DNA from: Triops longicaudatus
Taxonomy: Eukaryota > Arthropoda > Branchiopoda > Notostraca > Triopsidae
Length of the DNA: 64,000 nucleotides
Assembly: GCA_022885665.1 (NCBI GenBank)
Contig: JAGQDJ010000207.1
Coordinates: 1-64,000, forward strand
Reading direction: 5' to 3'
This document shows, piece after piece, positions 48,922 to 61,400 of this stretch. Every line of letters begins with the position of its first letter. Within the stretch, counting starts at the first letter, position 1. Both the position numbers and the translations under genes were made by a program. A model generated the notes under the pieces. That model ran no database searches, was not told the DNA's origin, and worked only from the letters and a program-made list of their open reading frames with translations.

Positions 48922-50633
48922 TGGTCCGCACCGATCAACAAGTCTATGCTATTAGGAGTTGCTACGTCTGTAGGCAAATCTGCTAAAGGCGAATATTCGC
49001 TGGCGATTTCTCGGAGGATTGATCGATAAGGTGCCGTGGAAAGGGAGGTGGTGATGTTCGGAACAGCTATAGCGTTGATTACAACCAATTCAGAGTCGGG
49101 GACACTACCTCGAGTGTTGACTGAAAAGACATCATAATCCTTCGGTAAACCACCGTCATAGGCTCCAAACGGCTTGATTCGAAGAAATTCGCTTCCGGTT
49201 CGTTTCAGTTGAAGTTCGCTGGCTAGACTCTGAGTAATGAAGGATCGCTGACTGCCGCCATCAACCAGGCAACGTATTGTCTTGATACCAGCAGGCCCTT
49301 CGATGTGAATTGTCGCGGTCTGCAACAAAACGTCATCAGTTGAACTTGCAGTGAGGTTGACCGATACATCCATGGGTTGACGTTCGACGTATTCAGACTT
49401 CGCTTCTGATTTCTTGGTTCCCTCGCAAATAGAGGTGTGATGAAGACCCTTACAGTTCCGGCATCTGAAACGTGACGTGGGGCATTCGTTGACGCGATGT
49501 CCTCGCTTAATACAATTGAAACACCGGCCATCTTTCTTCAGGAAGCCACGTTTTTCGCTTACGGACTTGGGACAATTGAAAGTGGCGTGATCAGAAATCT
49601 TGCAATAAAGGCAGCTTCTTGAACCTTCGGTTACTGTAGTGCTAAATGCGCCGATTGTGCTAGGTTCCTTTTTTGCGACTCTCAACTCCGCTCTAGATTT
49701 CTGAGGTGATTCTGGTCTTGTATTGAGATGAACTCCAACCTTCGCTAGATCGAAGGATTGGCAACGTTGTATCGAGTCAACTTCGTCGTTGAGAAATTCT
49801 AATAGTTGATTAGAGTTGAGGTTGTTAGAGTTGGCTTTCGCCAGCCTCGTCCATAATAGGCGGGTCTCTTCAGGGATCTTTGAAAGCAAAACAGGGCTAA
49901 GTAGTGCGCTGTAGTGCTTTGATGTTACTCCCATTGAGTTAAAGGTACGTACGTGGACACTACAGGAGTCAACCAGGTTCCGTAAGGCGGCAAAGCTGGG
50001 TTTCTTAACTTCAGGTAACGCAAGTAGGCCTTGCATGCAGGCTGAAATTAAGATGTCGGGTTTGCCAAAACGGTCCTTAAGGAGCTTGATTGCGTCGTCA
50101 TAGGTCTCGTCGGTGACTGGTAGTCCTTCAATGACTTTCGCCGCGTCTCCTTGAAGCAGAGATTCTAAGTAGTTGAAACGGTCAATCTTCGAGAGTGTAT
50201 AATTCTGATGGATCGTTGATTCGAACCGCTGCCAGAAGGTTCGCCATTGAAATATATCTCCATCAAAGGGTTTCAGATTCATTTTCGGAAGTTTCGCGTG
50301 GGAGATAGGTTCCTTAGGCTGTTCGTCAGTCGATGTATGCTTCAGGAGGGTTTCAGCGACTTCTTCAAGCTCTATAAGACGATCTCGCATGGCGTCAACA
50401 GTTTGCGATTCATTGGAGATTTCATCGGCTGTATCCAATAGTTGCAGAATCTCGTCGGTGATGTCGCTAATCTTGTCGAGCTTCGTGGTTAACTGCTTCA
50501 TAAGAGCTTTAAGTTGTCTGGTTCCTAGTTTCGGCGTTTCGATGAGCGTCTGCAGGGATTCGCATTTTATGTTGAACGTTGAAATCAAGGGTGCTCGGGT
50601 AGCGCGTAGCTTCTCGATCGGCGTAAGTCCCAT
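48855..50633 (-). CDS. gag: BEL gag and A17-type protease
   Basis: ATG at 50633 begins GLTPIEKLRATRAPLI; an upstream in-frame extension into the leader is less likely. The N-terminal half is a helical gag (with the BEL/Pao block PKMNLKPFDGDIFQWRTFWQ). Three zinc-knuckle-like Cys/His motifs (CLYC..., CFNCIKRGHRVNEC, CRNCKGLHHTSIC) lie at about 49430-49620 and would bind the genomic RNA. The Pao-type aspartic protease has the VDGGSQ active site at about 49250-49267 and ends with IDLLIGADQCW. After that the frame is displaced at the hairpin and stops at 48855. Confidence 0.93.
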   Translation of the reverse strand: MGLTPIEKLRATRAPLISTFNIKCESLQTLIETPKLGTRQLKALMKQLTTKLDKISDITDEILQLLDTADEISNESQTVDAMRDRLIELEEVAETLLKHTSTDEQPKEPISHAKLPKMNLKPFDGDIFQWRTFWQRFESTIHQNYTLSKIDRFNYLESLLQGDAAKVIEGLPVTDETYDDAIKLLKDRFGKPDILISACMQGLLALPEVKKPSFAALRNLVDSCSVHVRTFNSMGVTSKHYSALLSPVLLSKIPEETRLLWTRLAKANSNNLNSNQLLEFLNDEVDSIQRCQSFDLAKVGVHLNTRPESPQKSRAELRVAKKEPSTIGAFSTTVTEGSRSCLYCKISDHATFNCPKSVSEKRGFLKKDGRCFNCIKRGHRVNECPTSRFRCRNCKGLHHTSICEGTKKSEAKSEYVERQPMDVSVNLTASSTDDVLLQTATIHIEGPAGIKTIRCLVDGGSQRSFITQSLASELQLKRTGSEFLRIKPFGAYDGGLPKDYDVFSVNTRGSVPDSELVVINAIAVPNITTSLSTAPYRSILREIASEYSPLADLPTDVATPNSIDLLIGADQCWNVLTTSASYCYWIPPRGVQ

Positions 50634-50687
50634 GATGATAAATAAAATAAAGCTTGTCTTACCAGAATCCGGCTCGGAGGACCAAAA

Positions 50688-51109
50688 TGTGGGAAAATGT
50701 GACACAAATTAAAGGCACAGGTTTTTTGGATAACTGGAACACAAGCTTTATTTACTTAACTTAAGAACATACGCCGATTGGGGTACACAATACAGAAAAT
50801 ATAGGGAAAACTACGCTACAGGTTGTATAAATGGTTCCTTCACGCTAGGGGTTTCGCCTTGGACTACGCAAAAACTCTCAACTCCCTTTTTTCGAGGTCA
50901 GGTAGGTTCGCCTAGGGAGTGACGTGGCAAAAGATGTAGGAAAAGTCAAGGTGAAACAGAGAACGACGTGGCAAAAAAAGGGTGGAAAAAAGGTGAAAGG
51001 TGGAAGGGTTGAAGGTGAAGGTCCAAACATCCGTATCCAGGAAGGCTATAGGAACCGGGTAGGCTTGCGCACCATCCTCCCCTTTCGACTTACGTAGGAA
51101 TTCTTAACA
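50688..51109 (-). repeat. 5' LTR of the BEL element (422 bp)
   Basis: TGT...ACA ends; its left 177 bp equal the 3' LTR fragment. On the minus strand it is followed directly by TTTTGGTCCTCCGAGCC, where a tRNA primer-binding site (TGG...) is expected; the tRNA was not identified. Confidence 0.93.
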
Positions 51110-51600
51110 GTGGATGAGCGCACTGATTCCCCAATGCTTACCGCTGCCATAAACGATATTTTTACAAAATGTGAAGAAATTCAAACCCAAGCAAAAATGT
51201 GGCGTTAAATAAAATTCAGGTGAAGCGGACAGATACTTAGTCATATTCAACGACAATGTCTTGCGTTTCCCCGCATTAATGCGGAGACAAAAGCAAGCCA
51301 CATTAGACAGACTCTTCCAACAGTGGCGTCGTGTCATAAGGGGCAGGGGGGGCCCGGGCACCCCCAAAATTTTTGCCATCCTGAGAAAAAAGGTATCACC
51401 CTTTTTCAAAATTTGTAAACCTGAAAAATGTACCAACTTTTTTCAAGAAATGCAAAATCGGGCACGCCCAAATTTTTGAAGTGCACGACGCCACTGCCTT
51501 CCAACCAGTGCCGGACATGAAAACCAAGGCTGATATGTAATAGACAGAAAGAGCGAAGATTGGCGTAACCTAAAGTGGTCTTGAAAGCCATTAATTGAAC
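51110..51600 (+). mobile_element. pogo/Tigger-like relic A, right part
   Basis: Continues relic A after the BEL insertion. With one copy of the 5-bp duplication ignored, the coding frame reads on without a break from the left part, so this is one element split in two. The interior (FNDNVLRFPALMRR, KQATLDRLFQ) matches relic B (FNNNVMRFF... NHIRRVLQT) and resembles transposase C-terminal tails. The hAT-type MITE at 51321-51496 interrupts it. The right terminus was not found; homology to relic B fades near 51600. Confidence 0.65.
51321..51496 (-). mobile_element. hAT-type MITE, 176 bp, second copy
   Basis: Terminal inverted repeats CAGTGGCGTCGTG / CACGACGCCACTG as in the copy at 37137-37311, in the opposite orientation, with shared interior (GGGCCCGGGC, TTTTGCCATCCTGA). 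Flanks TCTTCCAA and CCTTCCAA form an 8-bp target duplication with one mismatch. Confidence 0.92.
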
Positions 51601-52397
51601 AAAACTGGTTCAAAGCTTGATATATATTTTTTATTCAGTCAGGATGTATTGTAATGTATTGTACTGAGAAAAAAAAGTTTAAGTAGCAAGTCATAGAGGT
51701 CTAATCCTGTATCGAGGTTGACTAACCTTCATTAACCGTGGAAGGCGCAAATCGTTTTCGAACGAAAAGGCAATTCTTCTACACTTCCTATACATTAATT
51801 ATTAACACTGTATACTTTTAAATTCCGTGGCCTTTCATCTTCTATTCGATTGGTTCAAGCCCTTCACCACTTAATCCAGGTTAATCAGCCACATAAGGTT
51901 TAATTAGACCTCTGTGCTTTGCTTTGTATTTTTTTCCTCTGTACCTTCTCTAGGGTGGCCAAATTTCATTGGGCCGAAAACGGGATATATTTTGTTATAA
52001 AGAATTGTGAAAGTTTTTGTTTTGAAACTGCTGAACCATTAGGAAAACAACGCAAAAAACGGGACGTTTGGTCAACCTAACCTAGTTTTCTTGGAGTTTT
52101 CATTTTTCTTTGGGGGGGGGGGGTAGGAATTTTTGGTAAAGCTGTATATGACTAAAATTTTTACATTATGATAATCTTGCCTCGAAGAATTCGATAAAAA
52201 AAGTGTAGGGGTTTTCAGGTGCACAAGTGATTACGTGCTTGGAAGAAAACTTGATATTTTAAAACCGCTAAAAAGTTGTTGCAGTAGTGCCACCTAGCAA
52301 TTCTTATCAACACTCGCTTCAGTTACAAGAAGAAGCTTCGCGATTGGCTTTGTTTTTGGCAGATAAGCGTCTACGCCTGTGACAAAATAATAAATAA
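51601..52397. other. Intergenic, upstream of TADA2B
   Basis: AT-rich with a poly-G run at about 52112-52123. It should include the TADA2B promoter and 5' UTR; no specific element was recognised. Confidence 0.5.
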
Positions 52398-54950
52398 ATG
52401 ACCGGTAAATCGACTGAGTTCTGATTCTGTACCGTGTTTAACTACTTGTTTTTACTAGATTTGTTTTTGAAACATCGGTGTGGATACTGCCAGGAGGAGA
52501 TTTCAGGTGTCAGAGTTCATTGTACTGTTTGCGAAGACTATGACTTGTGCCTTCAGGTTTGTAGTACAGATGCGCTGTTATATTTTTTCTAATTTATAAC
52601 ACGTCGTCATGTTCCAGTGTTTTTCTTTGGGAGCCGAAATTGGACCGCATAAAAATAATCACGGCTATCAGCTAAGGGTAAACTGACTGCTCAATTTCTT
52701 TAGGTGACCAAGTTAATTTGTATTTGCATTATAGGATCCTGGGACATTTCGCATTTTCTTTTCGCAGCAGAGCTCCGTTAGTCCCGAAGCCTGGACTGCC
52801 CGGGAAGAAATGACCTTACTTGACGCGATTGAGCAGTACGGTTACGGAAATTGGGAAGATGTCGCCAAGCATGTGGAGACAAGGAGTGTAGAAGGTGAAA
52901 CCCCAGAAAGTTATTCAGTTTTATTCTTTTCGTTATGTATTTCATATTATAGAGGCCAAACAGCATTATTGTGAACGCTACGTCAATGGGACAATAGGAA
53001 AAGCTACATGGTCTGCCACTCTTCTTGATCAGAACGCCGAAGACAAAACGAAGTTAAAAGTTGTTGACCATACATGCGCCGACGATGGTCCATTATCGCC
53101 GACAATCACCGCCAAGTTGCCCCCTTTGCAAGTCCAGCCAGACGAAGCTATGATGTTAGGCTACATGCCGCATCGAGACGATTTTGAAAAGGTAACAAAA
53201 CCTTACCCACATTTTAACGGTGCAAAGGCGAAATTAATTATCATTCTTTTTCCACAGGAACATGATAATGACGCTGAATTGGTTGTTTCTCACTTGACTG
53301 TGTCTCACAATGAAGACGATGACTTAGATCTTGGTAAGCATTGTATTTTGCATTTTGAAAAGTGTAGAATAGTGTGTAACTCTAGCCTTTTTCGAAGCAT
53401 TAAAACTAGCCCATGTGGATATGTATGTTCGGAGATTAAGAGAACGTACTCGACGTAAGCGCGTCCTTCGTGACTACCAATTAGCTCGTGATTTTTTTAA
53501 TAAGAAAGACAAAGACAGACCTGCACCTATTGCTAAGAAAAAGGAGATGAAAGTAGACAGGTAAGGTTGTTGCAATTGAAGTTTTTACGATTTTTTTTTT
53601 CACTGTTAAATAATTCTTTTTTCATTTGACTGTTTCTTCCTCTTTAACAGAGAGGCTGAACAAAAGTTTCGTACCTTATCGCAGTTTCATACAGCAACCG
53701 AGCACGAAAAGTTCCTGCACAATCTCTCCGCAGAGAGAAGTCTAAGGTTGCGGATACGGGAACTCATGAGATTCCGCCGTCAAGGCTTAACGCGTGTTGA
53801 GCAATGTTCAGAATACGAACGCAGCCGCTACCTGAGAGAACGCCGCAAAGAGCAGCACGTCACCAACGCCAATAAAATGGTAACTTAAAAGTTGAAACTA
53901 TGGCAGGCTTTTGCAGTTATACCCTTTCACGTAGGGCAGCAGTGGTCCAGTAGTAACTTCCGCACTACAACCACCGTCCGGGTAATTTTATTTAATTCCT
54001 CGACTTCCATTGCGTGAATTCGTTTACATTCAGTCTTACAAAGCAAAATTAATCCAATGTTTTTGCATCTTGAAACACTTGTAGAGGAAGAAACGTACAG
54101 GACTCCGTCTCACCCACAAGAAGACCCACAGTTTATCAGCCCTTCAGCGACGGCACCGACAAAGACTCCTTCGCCAATAAAACTGACGCCAAAGATGCTA
54201 CTGAAGAAATTGCTAGACTCCCAGGCTACGAATTACTCTTACCCAAGGAGAAAGAAGTAAGGCTATTCACCTTTAGTATTTAACTAGTGTTAATAGTTTG
54301 TTGGTAAAATAAGATGTTACGGAAGAGTTATTAGTAAAATAAAGAACTTTATGATATGAGAAATAGCTGTGAAAAAGAACGAAGAAAATTACTCATGGAG
54401 CTATTGTTATTTATTTATTATTTTTGTGACAATTTGTTGTTTAAATGAAGTGCGGCGAATTTGTTCCTTTGCTTAAGACCTTCCGTGTGTAAACTGAAAA
54501 AAATGTGGTCCAGCTCAAAAAAAAATCGGTTTGATTGAATTCGTTTACGTAAGATCTGTCCAAGACGACGTGAACTCGGACCATCTCTCGACATTCAAGA
54601 GTAACTTATTGCAAATTTAGACTTGTTTTAGTTTTTTTTTTTTCTTTTGTGCCATGTCTGTTTTGTTGCGTCCGTGACGTAAGATCGGGCTCACCGATTG
54701 TTTTCTTAGATTTGTCGTTCGCTGTGGTTGCGTCCTGCTCATTATATTACCGCCAAAACTTCGTTGTTGCTGGTAAGTTTTTTTTTCAGTTTTGGACTCT
54801 TTGCAGCAAATTCGCTAAGTAATTTTCTATTTTAGCATCATTTGGAGGGTTCCCTAAGTCAGCCTGCCCTACCTGGTCTCAGCAAGCAAGAACGGACCGT
54901 TTTGAAGCGTTACCTAGCCCAATCAGGCCTTCTATCTTCTCAGATCTAGA
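52398..54950 (+). CDS. TADA2B: Transcriptional adaptor ADA2B (SAGA complex)
   Basis: Twelve exons: 52398-52404, 52459-52556, 52618-52677, 52768-52894, 52953-53191, 53258-53333, 53398-53560, 53651-53879, 53935-53981, 54085-54256, 54710-54772, 54836-about 54950. Domains: ZZ zinc finger (CGYCQEEISGVRVHCTVCED... CFSLGAEIGPHKNNHGYQL), SANT (WTAREEMTLLDAIEQYGYGNWEDVAKHV), ADA-box region (TCADDGPLSP, LGYMPHRDDFE, AHVDMYVRRLRERTRRK), SWIRM (RLPGYELLLPKEKE, LWLRPAHYITAKTSLL). ADA2B anchors GCN5 in SAGA for H3 acetylation. In the last exon a run of five T (54900-54904) puts the expected SWIRM end (LKRYLAQSGLLSSQI, stop 54948-54950) out of frame; literal reading continues to 55177. Sequencing error or true frameshift cannot be told apart. 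Exon 9 is the weakest call. Confidence 0.93.
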
Positions 54951-55442
54951 TCTTTTGTATGCGTGCTATACCCTTTCGCTGCTTGGGCCTTACATATCTC
55001 CCCGTCATTCCAAAGCAACCTTTGTATATACCTAACGTAGAATGCGCCGAAATAAATTGTACAAATAAGACTACAGTTATTTTTTCCCGTCTTGTTTTCT
55101 TTTCCGTCGCCTTTTCTCGGTCGTTTTCGTCCATTTACTTCCGAAAATATTTTTCAATAGCAAATCAAAGCTTGTGACTCAAATTGATATAATTCAAGGA
55201 TTTGACTGTACAACTATACAAACAGCGCCACCAACATAAAATTCACAGCTGGTTGTGTTTTAACGAGAAAACGGTGGCTCCCATCATACAAATTTCCATC
55301 GAACGCATGTCTGTGCATAGTTCCATCGAACCCATCATTTTGACTCAGCAACAGGACTAGGCCAACGCACGAAAAATCCCAACGTACCACTCGGTATTTC
55401 ACTTTTCGTTCTTTTAAAATGCAATAAAAACAAGGAAAAATT

Positions 55443-58400
55443 TTACACGTTGGACACGTTCCCTACCCGTACGCCAGCTTCGGCAATGGGAACGTACTTG
55501 TCTTCCACTTTAAGTAACAAAATAGGTCTGTCTACGTGAGAACGGTGACTCGGATCCCGATGTCCAGGCACCCAGCGATGTACAACCTAGAAAAATAAAA
55601 CATAGATTCAAACATTTCTAACCAAGCAAATAATTGGTAATGAGAAAATAAAGAAACAACATACAGAGGGGAAAGAAATAAAAAATAAAATACAAATAGT
55701 ACGAAACTCGACAACGTACTGTAACAACGTGAAGTAAAGAAGTCAAGTAAGTCAATACTTTTTTTAAGAAACGAAGTTCAAAACGCTTTTCAACCATTCA
55801 ACTTCGCAATGACTCAAATGCTTATACTTTAAGTAACAAAATAAAAGTTAACTGTCAACAGGCGACGACTATTAATGCGTTTATTTTTTATTTATTTATT
55901 TTTTTTTAAAAAAAAGAACATTCCAAAAAATTACTTTGCCCTCCATATCAGCTTCGGGCAACCATGTTTGCCAATACGATTTGCCTCCCTTTAGACGCAT
56001 ATTCTCTTCTGGCCACAATACGTCTATGCGTCTTCCCATGTTGATGGCGTCATAGACCAAGTTAGGATCTTGGATTTGCACCAGCTTGCCAATCCATTCG
56101 TCTTGCTCGCCTTCATTCTTCGAATGTTCGGTATCGTCGTCTACAAAGAAGATTTCCGGGAGTTCCGGGCAAGTTTTCTGTACTACTAACTCCTTGGTCC
56201 CTTGTTCTCCTCCTCCTGCTCTACGAGATCGATCACGAGTTTTCTCGCGTTTGCGCGTACCAGACACTGTTGGCTCGTCCAATGCTGAAGCCGAGACCCT
56301 TTTTAGGGCTTCGTCATCAGCACTGCCCCGAGGGCGGGTCTGTTCCCGGATCCGGTACCTCGCTTCGTCCGAGCGACTCGATCGCCTGCGTACACGTTCA
56401 TGGCCTTCTTGACGCTCTTTGCGTTCTCGTTCTTCACGATCACGCCACCTTTCTCGGTATGACACTTCGGCCCCACCCGTAGCACCAGAATCACGTTCGC
56501 GTTCAGCCAGCATGCCCGCTAAGCTTATAAGCGTAGAATTGGAGGGCTTACGCATCGTAGTGCTAACGTTAGAGGCAATACTACTACGGTGCGTGCCCAG
56601 CGAGCCACGGGAGCCTCGGGTTCCAAAGTTAGCTTGACCTAACGAGCCTAAACCACCTAAAGTCGTCGAAGCCCCTAAATTGATTAACCCCAAATTGCCC
56701 AGACTACTCAAACCAGGGACAGCAAAACTCGTCTCCGTCCTCAGCTGCTGCTGTGATCGAGGAAAGCTTGACTGACTTACTGTGAGACCTACAATAACAA
56801 TGAATGCATTAACATACTGAAAAGTAGTGAAAAATTACAACAGAAAAACAAACTTTTAAAACTAAGGAAAAAGGTAAACTGCGAAAACTTTCATGGCTAG
56901 ATTTGAAAGATTTCAAAACCTTAAAAAAAAAAATTGTAGATTATTGCTTACGATAATTGGAAATGTGGTTTTACCTGCTGGCGAAAGGTTAAGGGCAGGT
57001 CTAATATACTCTAGGCTCAATTCTGGGTCGCAGTTGACTCCTGATCCTCCGCTGGAGCATCCTTCGCCGCATCGACGCCGTAACCTAATATGAAACTCTT
57101 ATTACGTTTCAATATTTATTTTCTTATTTTTAAATTTACATCACGTTTAAACTTACTCCAATAACTCGTTGTTTAATTTATTTTCAACATGCTTTTTTTG
57201 TATAACTAATAACATTTTCAAAAGCTCGCATACGTAATAAACTCAGGATTTTAAGAAACTACAAGCTAACCTTTTCCAGCATCGAACGACAGCCTCGTTA
57301 ATTTTCTTCAAGCTGACTGATCCACCTACCAAACTGCACAACTGACTATGGGTGTCGGCATAGGACGTGGTTAAAGGTGAGACGTAGATTGGGTAGCCGA
57401 TCGGTTGGTCACACGAAGAATTGATGATATTTCGAAGCACCTTGAAATAAAATAACACATGAAGTATTTGACTCAAAATTGTGTAGAATGAAAAACCTGT
57501 TTAGCGTTCTGAATACTGCCTCTTTCTTGGTTACGGTTGCGCAAAAACACTAATTCTTGCTGTTGCCCGGCCCACAGACCACGAACGCACTCGCGATTCA
57601 GCTTGATGACTCGAAAGCTTAAGAAGCGCTTATTGAGCATGATGATCTTGTATTCGTCCGTGGCATTGTCATCCACTACATGTCTAGATAAAAATGAGAT
57701 TTTATTACATCATTACAAAAAAAAAAAACAGAATAACTGAGCATGAAAATAAGTACGAAAAGAACACTTAAAATTAATCTTTAAAAATAGAGAATGATAG
57801 GCAAAAGTAACGAAAAACACTTACAATCTAAATTTTATACTTGAAACTAATGGATGCATATAGATAAAAGTAGTATCAGCTATTAAATCACTTGGTTTAA
57901 TCACTTGGTTTGTTTCGTATTGTATCCATAATGACATCTTTTTTCGACTTTTTAATTTACAGAGTTCAATACAAGCACATACAAACCGTTTCAAAACGAC
58001 ACACTACTCAGTAACAAATCTTGCAACGAAAGGTTATCCGGTTGTTAAATACTATACAGGTAAACCAAATAGGTAATTAAACACTGAAATCTGGTTAGGT
58101 CAGAAATTATTTATTAATTATATTAAACATTAAGGTAGAGCAACAAAAATACAGAAAATGGACTTGAGCGCTGAAATGTTACATTAGGAAAATGAAATAC
58201 TGAAAATGTAACGAAAAAAAAGCAAAATAAATACCTTCTACCTTGAGATCTGTAAGAAAATATACTTATTTTTATCTACGTGTATAAATATGATAAAAGG
58301 AAAAAAAGATTCATTAGCAGGAATAAACAAAAAATACACAAGTAGAAGTTGTTTGTTTACCTTAAGGCTAAGAGAGAGGGTACGCCCGACAAAACGGCAT

Positions 58401-61400
58401 TTCTCCAAGCGGGATCACCCTCATGTGATATAACTAACTTCTCCTCATGACTGGCAATCGCTTCGTACAGCGCCGTAAAATCGTCATACTCATCAGGAGC
58501 CATAAAATGGTCCTAAAAAGCAGCAGAAACACAAAAGAAATTGTCCTTGTGTTAAGACAAAAAGCGACTTTCGGCCTAAAATTCCAACGTTGTTACCTGA
58601 TGCAGTTTTAAAGACATGCGTACTCCTGGTGCTACGACTTTTCGCAAAAGTTCCATGTCGCTGAAGACCCATTCGTCACGCAAGGACGTAATTCGGAAAT
58701 CGCCCTTAAAGAGTGCATGCAAACCATGGAGGAAGAACTCCACGCTGGAAAAAAGAACGCAAACATGGTTAAATTCTTTAACAAATCAAATAAATATTGG
58801 TACACCATGTATTTGTAGTGTAATTAACAAACGACTTACTTAAAACGTAATTTAAACGCAACTTATTAAGTTGAAGTTCTATGCTATCTCAAGTCGTTTA
58901 ATTAATAACTATTTCGATTCTCTTGCTTTGAAGGTTGCGTTCAAATATTTTAAATATAAAGTAGGCTGTACAAGTATTTGAGTGTTACACTTTACCTGAA
59001 GAGTGCACTATGAGCTGCGGCACCCAAAGATCGGCGTCCCAGCAAGCTTAACGCAAAGCACAAAGAAACCAGCGGAGAATCGCGTCCACATGGAATGTTC
59101 TGTTAGCAAAATAGCCCAACCAACAAAGATAATAACAACCGTAATAAACTTACTAGTGTTAAAAAAAATTACCTTATCACGACGGCTAACGCAATACTGA
59201 ATCCAGCCTAGGTACACGGAACAAAACCCAGTTCTTGTAATACCTGGTACGTGATAATCGTAATCTTCGTCGATATTGACGTTGAAGATCGGATCCAAGT
59301 CAACAAAACCCTTCTCTTTCGTTGGCTCCAGAGCTTCTTGAATGGGCTTACTGCTTAACCACTCCTCCAACTTCGGTGAGCGTATTACGTAGTAGATAAT
59401 ACTCTACAAATTCATTGCAAGAAACACATATATGTATACGTGAATTCAGCTAAATGACTTTAGAAAATAGAAATGAAAACAAAGATGAGATTATGTACAA
59501 GAGCACGATCATGAAGACAAAGTTGGTGAAGAATTAGAAAGCTGATGCGGAACCCAGTGAAAGAAAAGGTGACGAACAAAATGACACAAAGGAAGAAGAG
59601 GTAAGGGGATGAAGAGAAGTACGAAAAAAACGAAGGCGGAAAAGAAAAGATACAAGTGAAGACGAAGACTAGGAAGTAGACAAAAAAGGTAAAGAGGGCG
59701 AAGAAACAGAAAAAATGAAGATCGGAAGGGGATGATGAGTAAGAATTCAAAGAAAATTCATGAAGAAAAGCGGTAAAAAACTAAGGAGAACATGAAGAAG
59801 ATCAAGGGAATAGACAAGATAAAAAAAAAGAGGTGAACATGAAGGTAGGTGAACATGAAGGTGAACATGAAAGATGAAGTAGACGCCGATTACAAAGATT
59901 ACGGACAAAAACAGTATTATGAAGAAAGTTACGTTTATGGAAAATAAACTCCAAAAGACGACGAAAGGGCACTTACCTTAACGTAATAAGTGACCAAGAT
60001 CCGTCGTAAGTCATAAACATGGAGCATGTGTGCAGCATTGTTATCCGAAATGCTGTAACCTTCAAGTACGTACTTCGTAGCCATAACTTCCCACGCTAGC
60101 CAACGTTGATTAAAGGCAGCATTTCCACCTAGCATATGTGGTAAGTGCCCCGGCTCGCAACAACAACATCCTGCGATACACAACAAGTATTAGATTCGGA
60201 AAACGTTCAAAGCAGTTTGCAAAATAAACAGCAACAAGTTTTTTTCAATATAATAATTAGTAGTAGTCCGTTTCACGAGCGCCTGTAGAGCAAACACCTT
60301 GTACTACGAATTCGCGAGTGGGTGAAAAAAATTACTCGCACAACGAACTCTGCCGCATACAACGAACCATTTGCGGAGATCAAAAAACTTTTAAAGGTCG
60401 GCAGCTACATTTTCCCGTCTCACGCCGTTACTACTGAATCCCCCGCTGTTTGAAAAGAAACTAAAGCCAAAAAAAAAGATTCAGGGACTAAACTGTTACC
60501 ATTACCAAATAATATGGACTAAGAAAATCTACAGTTGGAACGATTTTGGCTAATGGGGTGTCAATGTCTAAAGCTCAGACAGCAAAAGTGGAAAATAAAA
60601 TATTGCATTCAAGCCAAACTGAAGCAAACAGAGGCTCCGGTATTTTCAACAACAATGTCATGCGCTTTTTTTCGATCCGTGTTAAAGAAGGAATAAAAGC
60701 AAACCACATTAGACGGGTTCTTCAAACCAGTACCGGCCAAGAAAGCCAAAGCAGATTCGTAATGGGCAAGATTTATGTAACCTGGGGTGACGGAGTAAAA
60801 CTAATGGATACATAAAAAACATATTCTGATAGTATCAACAACGCAGTCTTGGAACGGATTAGGTTCGTTGTACGGGGTACTACTACACTGCAGTAGCGAA
60901 GGATGCAACTTATGTGAACTGAGGTTATGCTAATTAATTTATTTTAGCGAGCTGCTTGTCTTAGCGTAATTTTCACTAAGAATTCGACCACTCAATGTGA
61001 GCATTACGAACTAGAAATATTACTTATTCTTTCGTGTACTATAAACTCTTTTCTGATTTCGTGCATCAGAACACTATGTTTTTTTTTACGTTGCTCTGCC
61101 AAACAAAACAACTTAATCGCTAAAAATCTTCTTATAGTTGCATTGCATTAATATAATTGCATTCGCTTTTGAAATAAAATTCATACTATTGTGCAACAAG
61201 TTCATTACTACCAAATAATTCGTAAATACGAATGGATAAAATACAAGTTTTAAAATAAGACCAACAAAAGCAACTTAAGTGAAAGAATGACTGTCAAAAC
61301 CACAATCTGGTTCCAACTTTTAAAAAAAGTATGTCAACTATGCCTCTCTACGTTGACCAATTACCACGGCCTAAGATTGAATGTTGTGAATTCAATCAAC

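Larger units (their letters stand above)
45080..51109 (-). mobile_element. Young BEL/Pao LTR retrotransposon, rearranged at its 3' end
   Basis: Minus-strand element flanked by a perfect 5-bp target duplication GTGGA (45075-45079, 51110-51114). Its 5' LTR is 50688-51109 (422 bp, TGT...ACA). The 3' LTR is reduced to 177 bp (45080-45256), identical to the matching part of the 5' LTR, which implies recent insertion. Inside are gag, protease, RT, RNase H and integrase. Three defects: a hairpin-associated frameshift (48843-48897), an in-frame TAG at 47671-47673, and replacement of the integrase end and most of the 3' LTR by a 573-bp inverted copy of the RNase H region (45253-45825). Because the outer ends and target duplication are intact, the inverted copy probably formed before or during integration. 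Confidence 0.95.

Noticed and set aside
59460..59750. Phe/Ser-rich minus-strand frame
   Set aside because: Product of the purine-rich intronic tract; lies inside a well supported pecanex intron.
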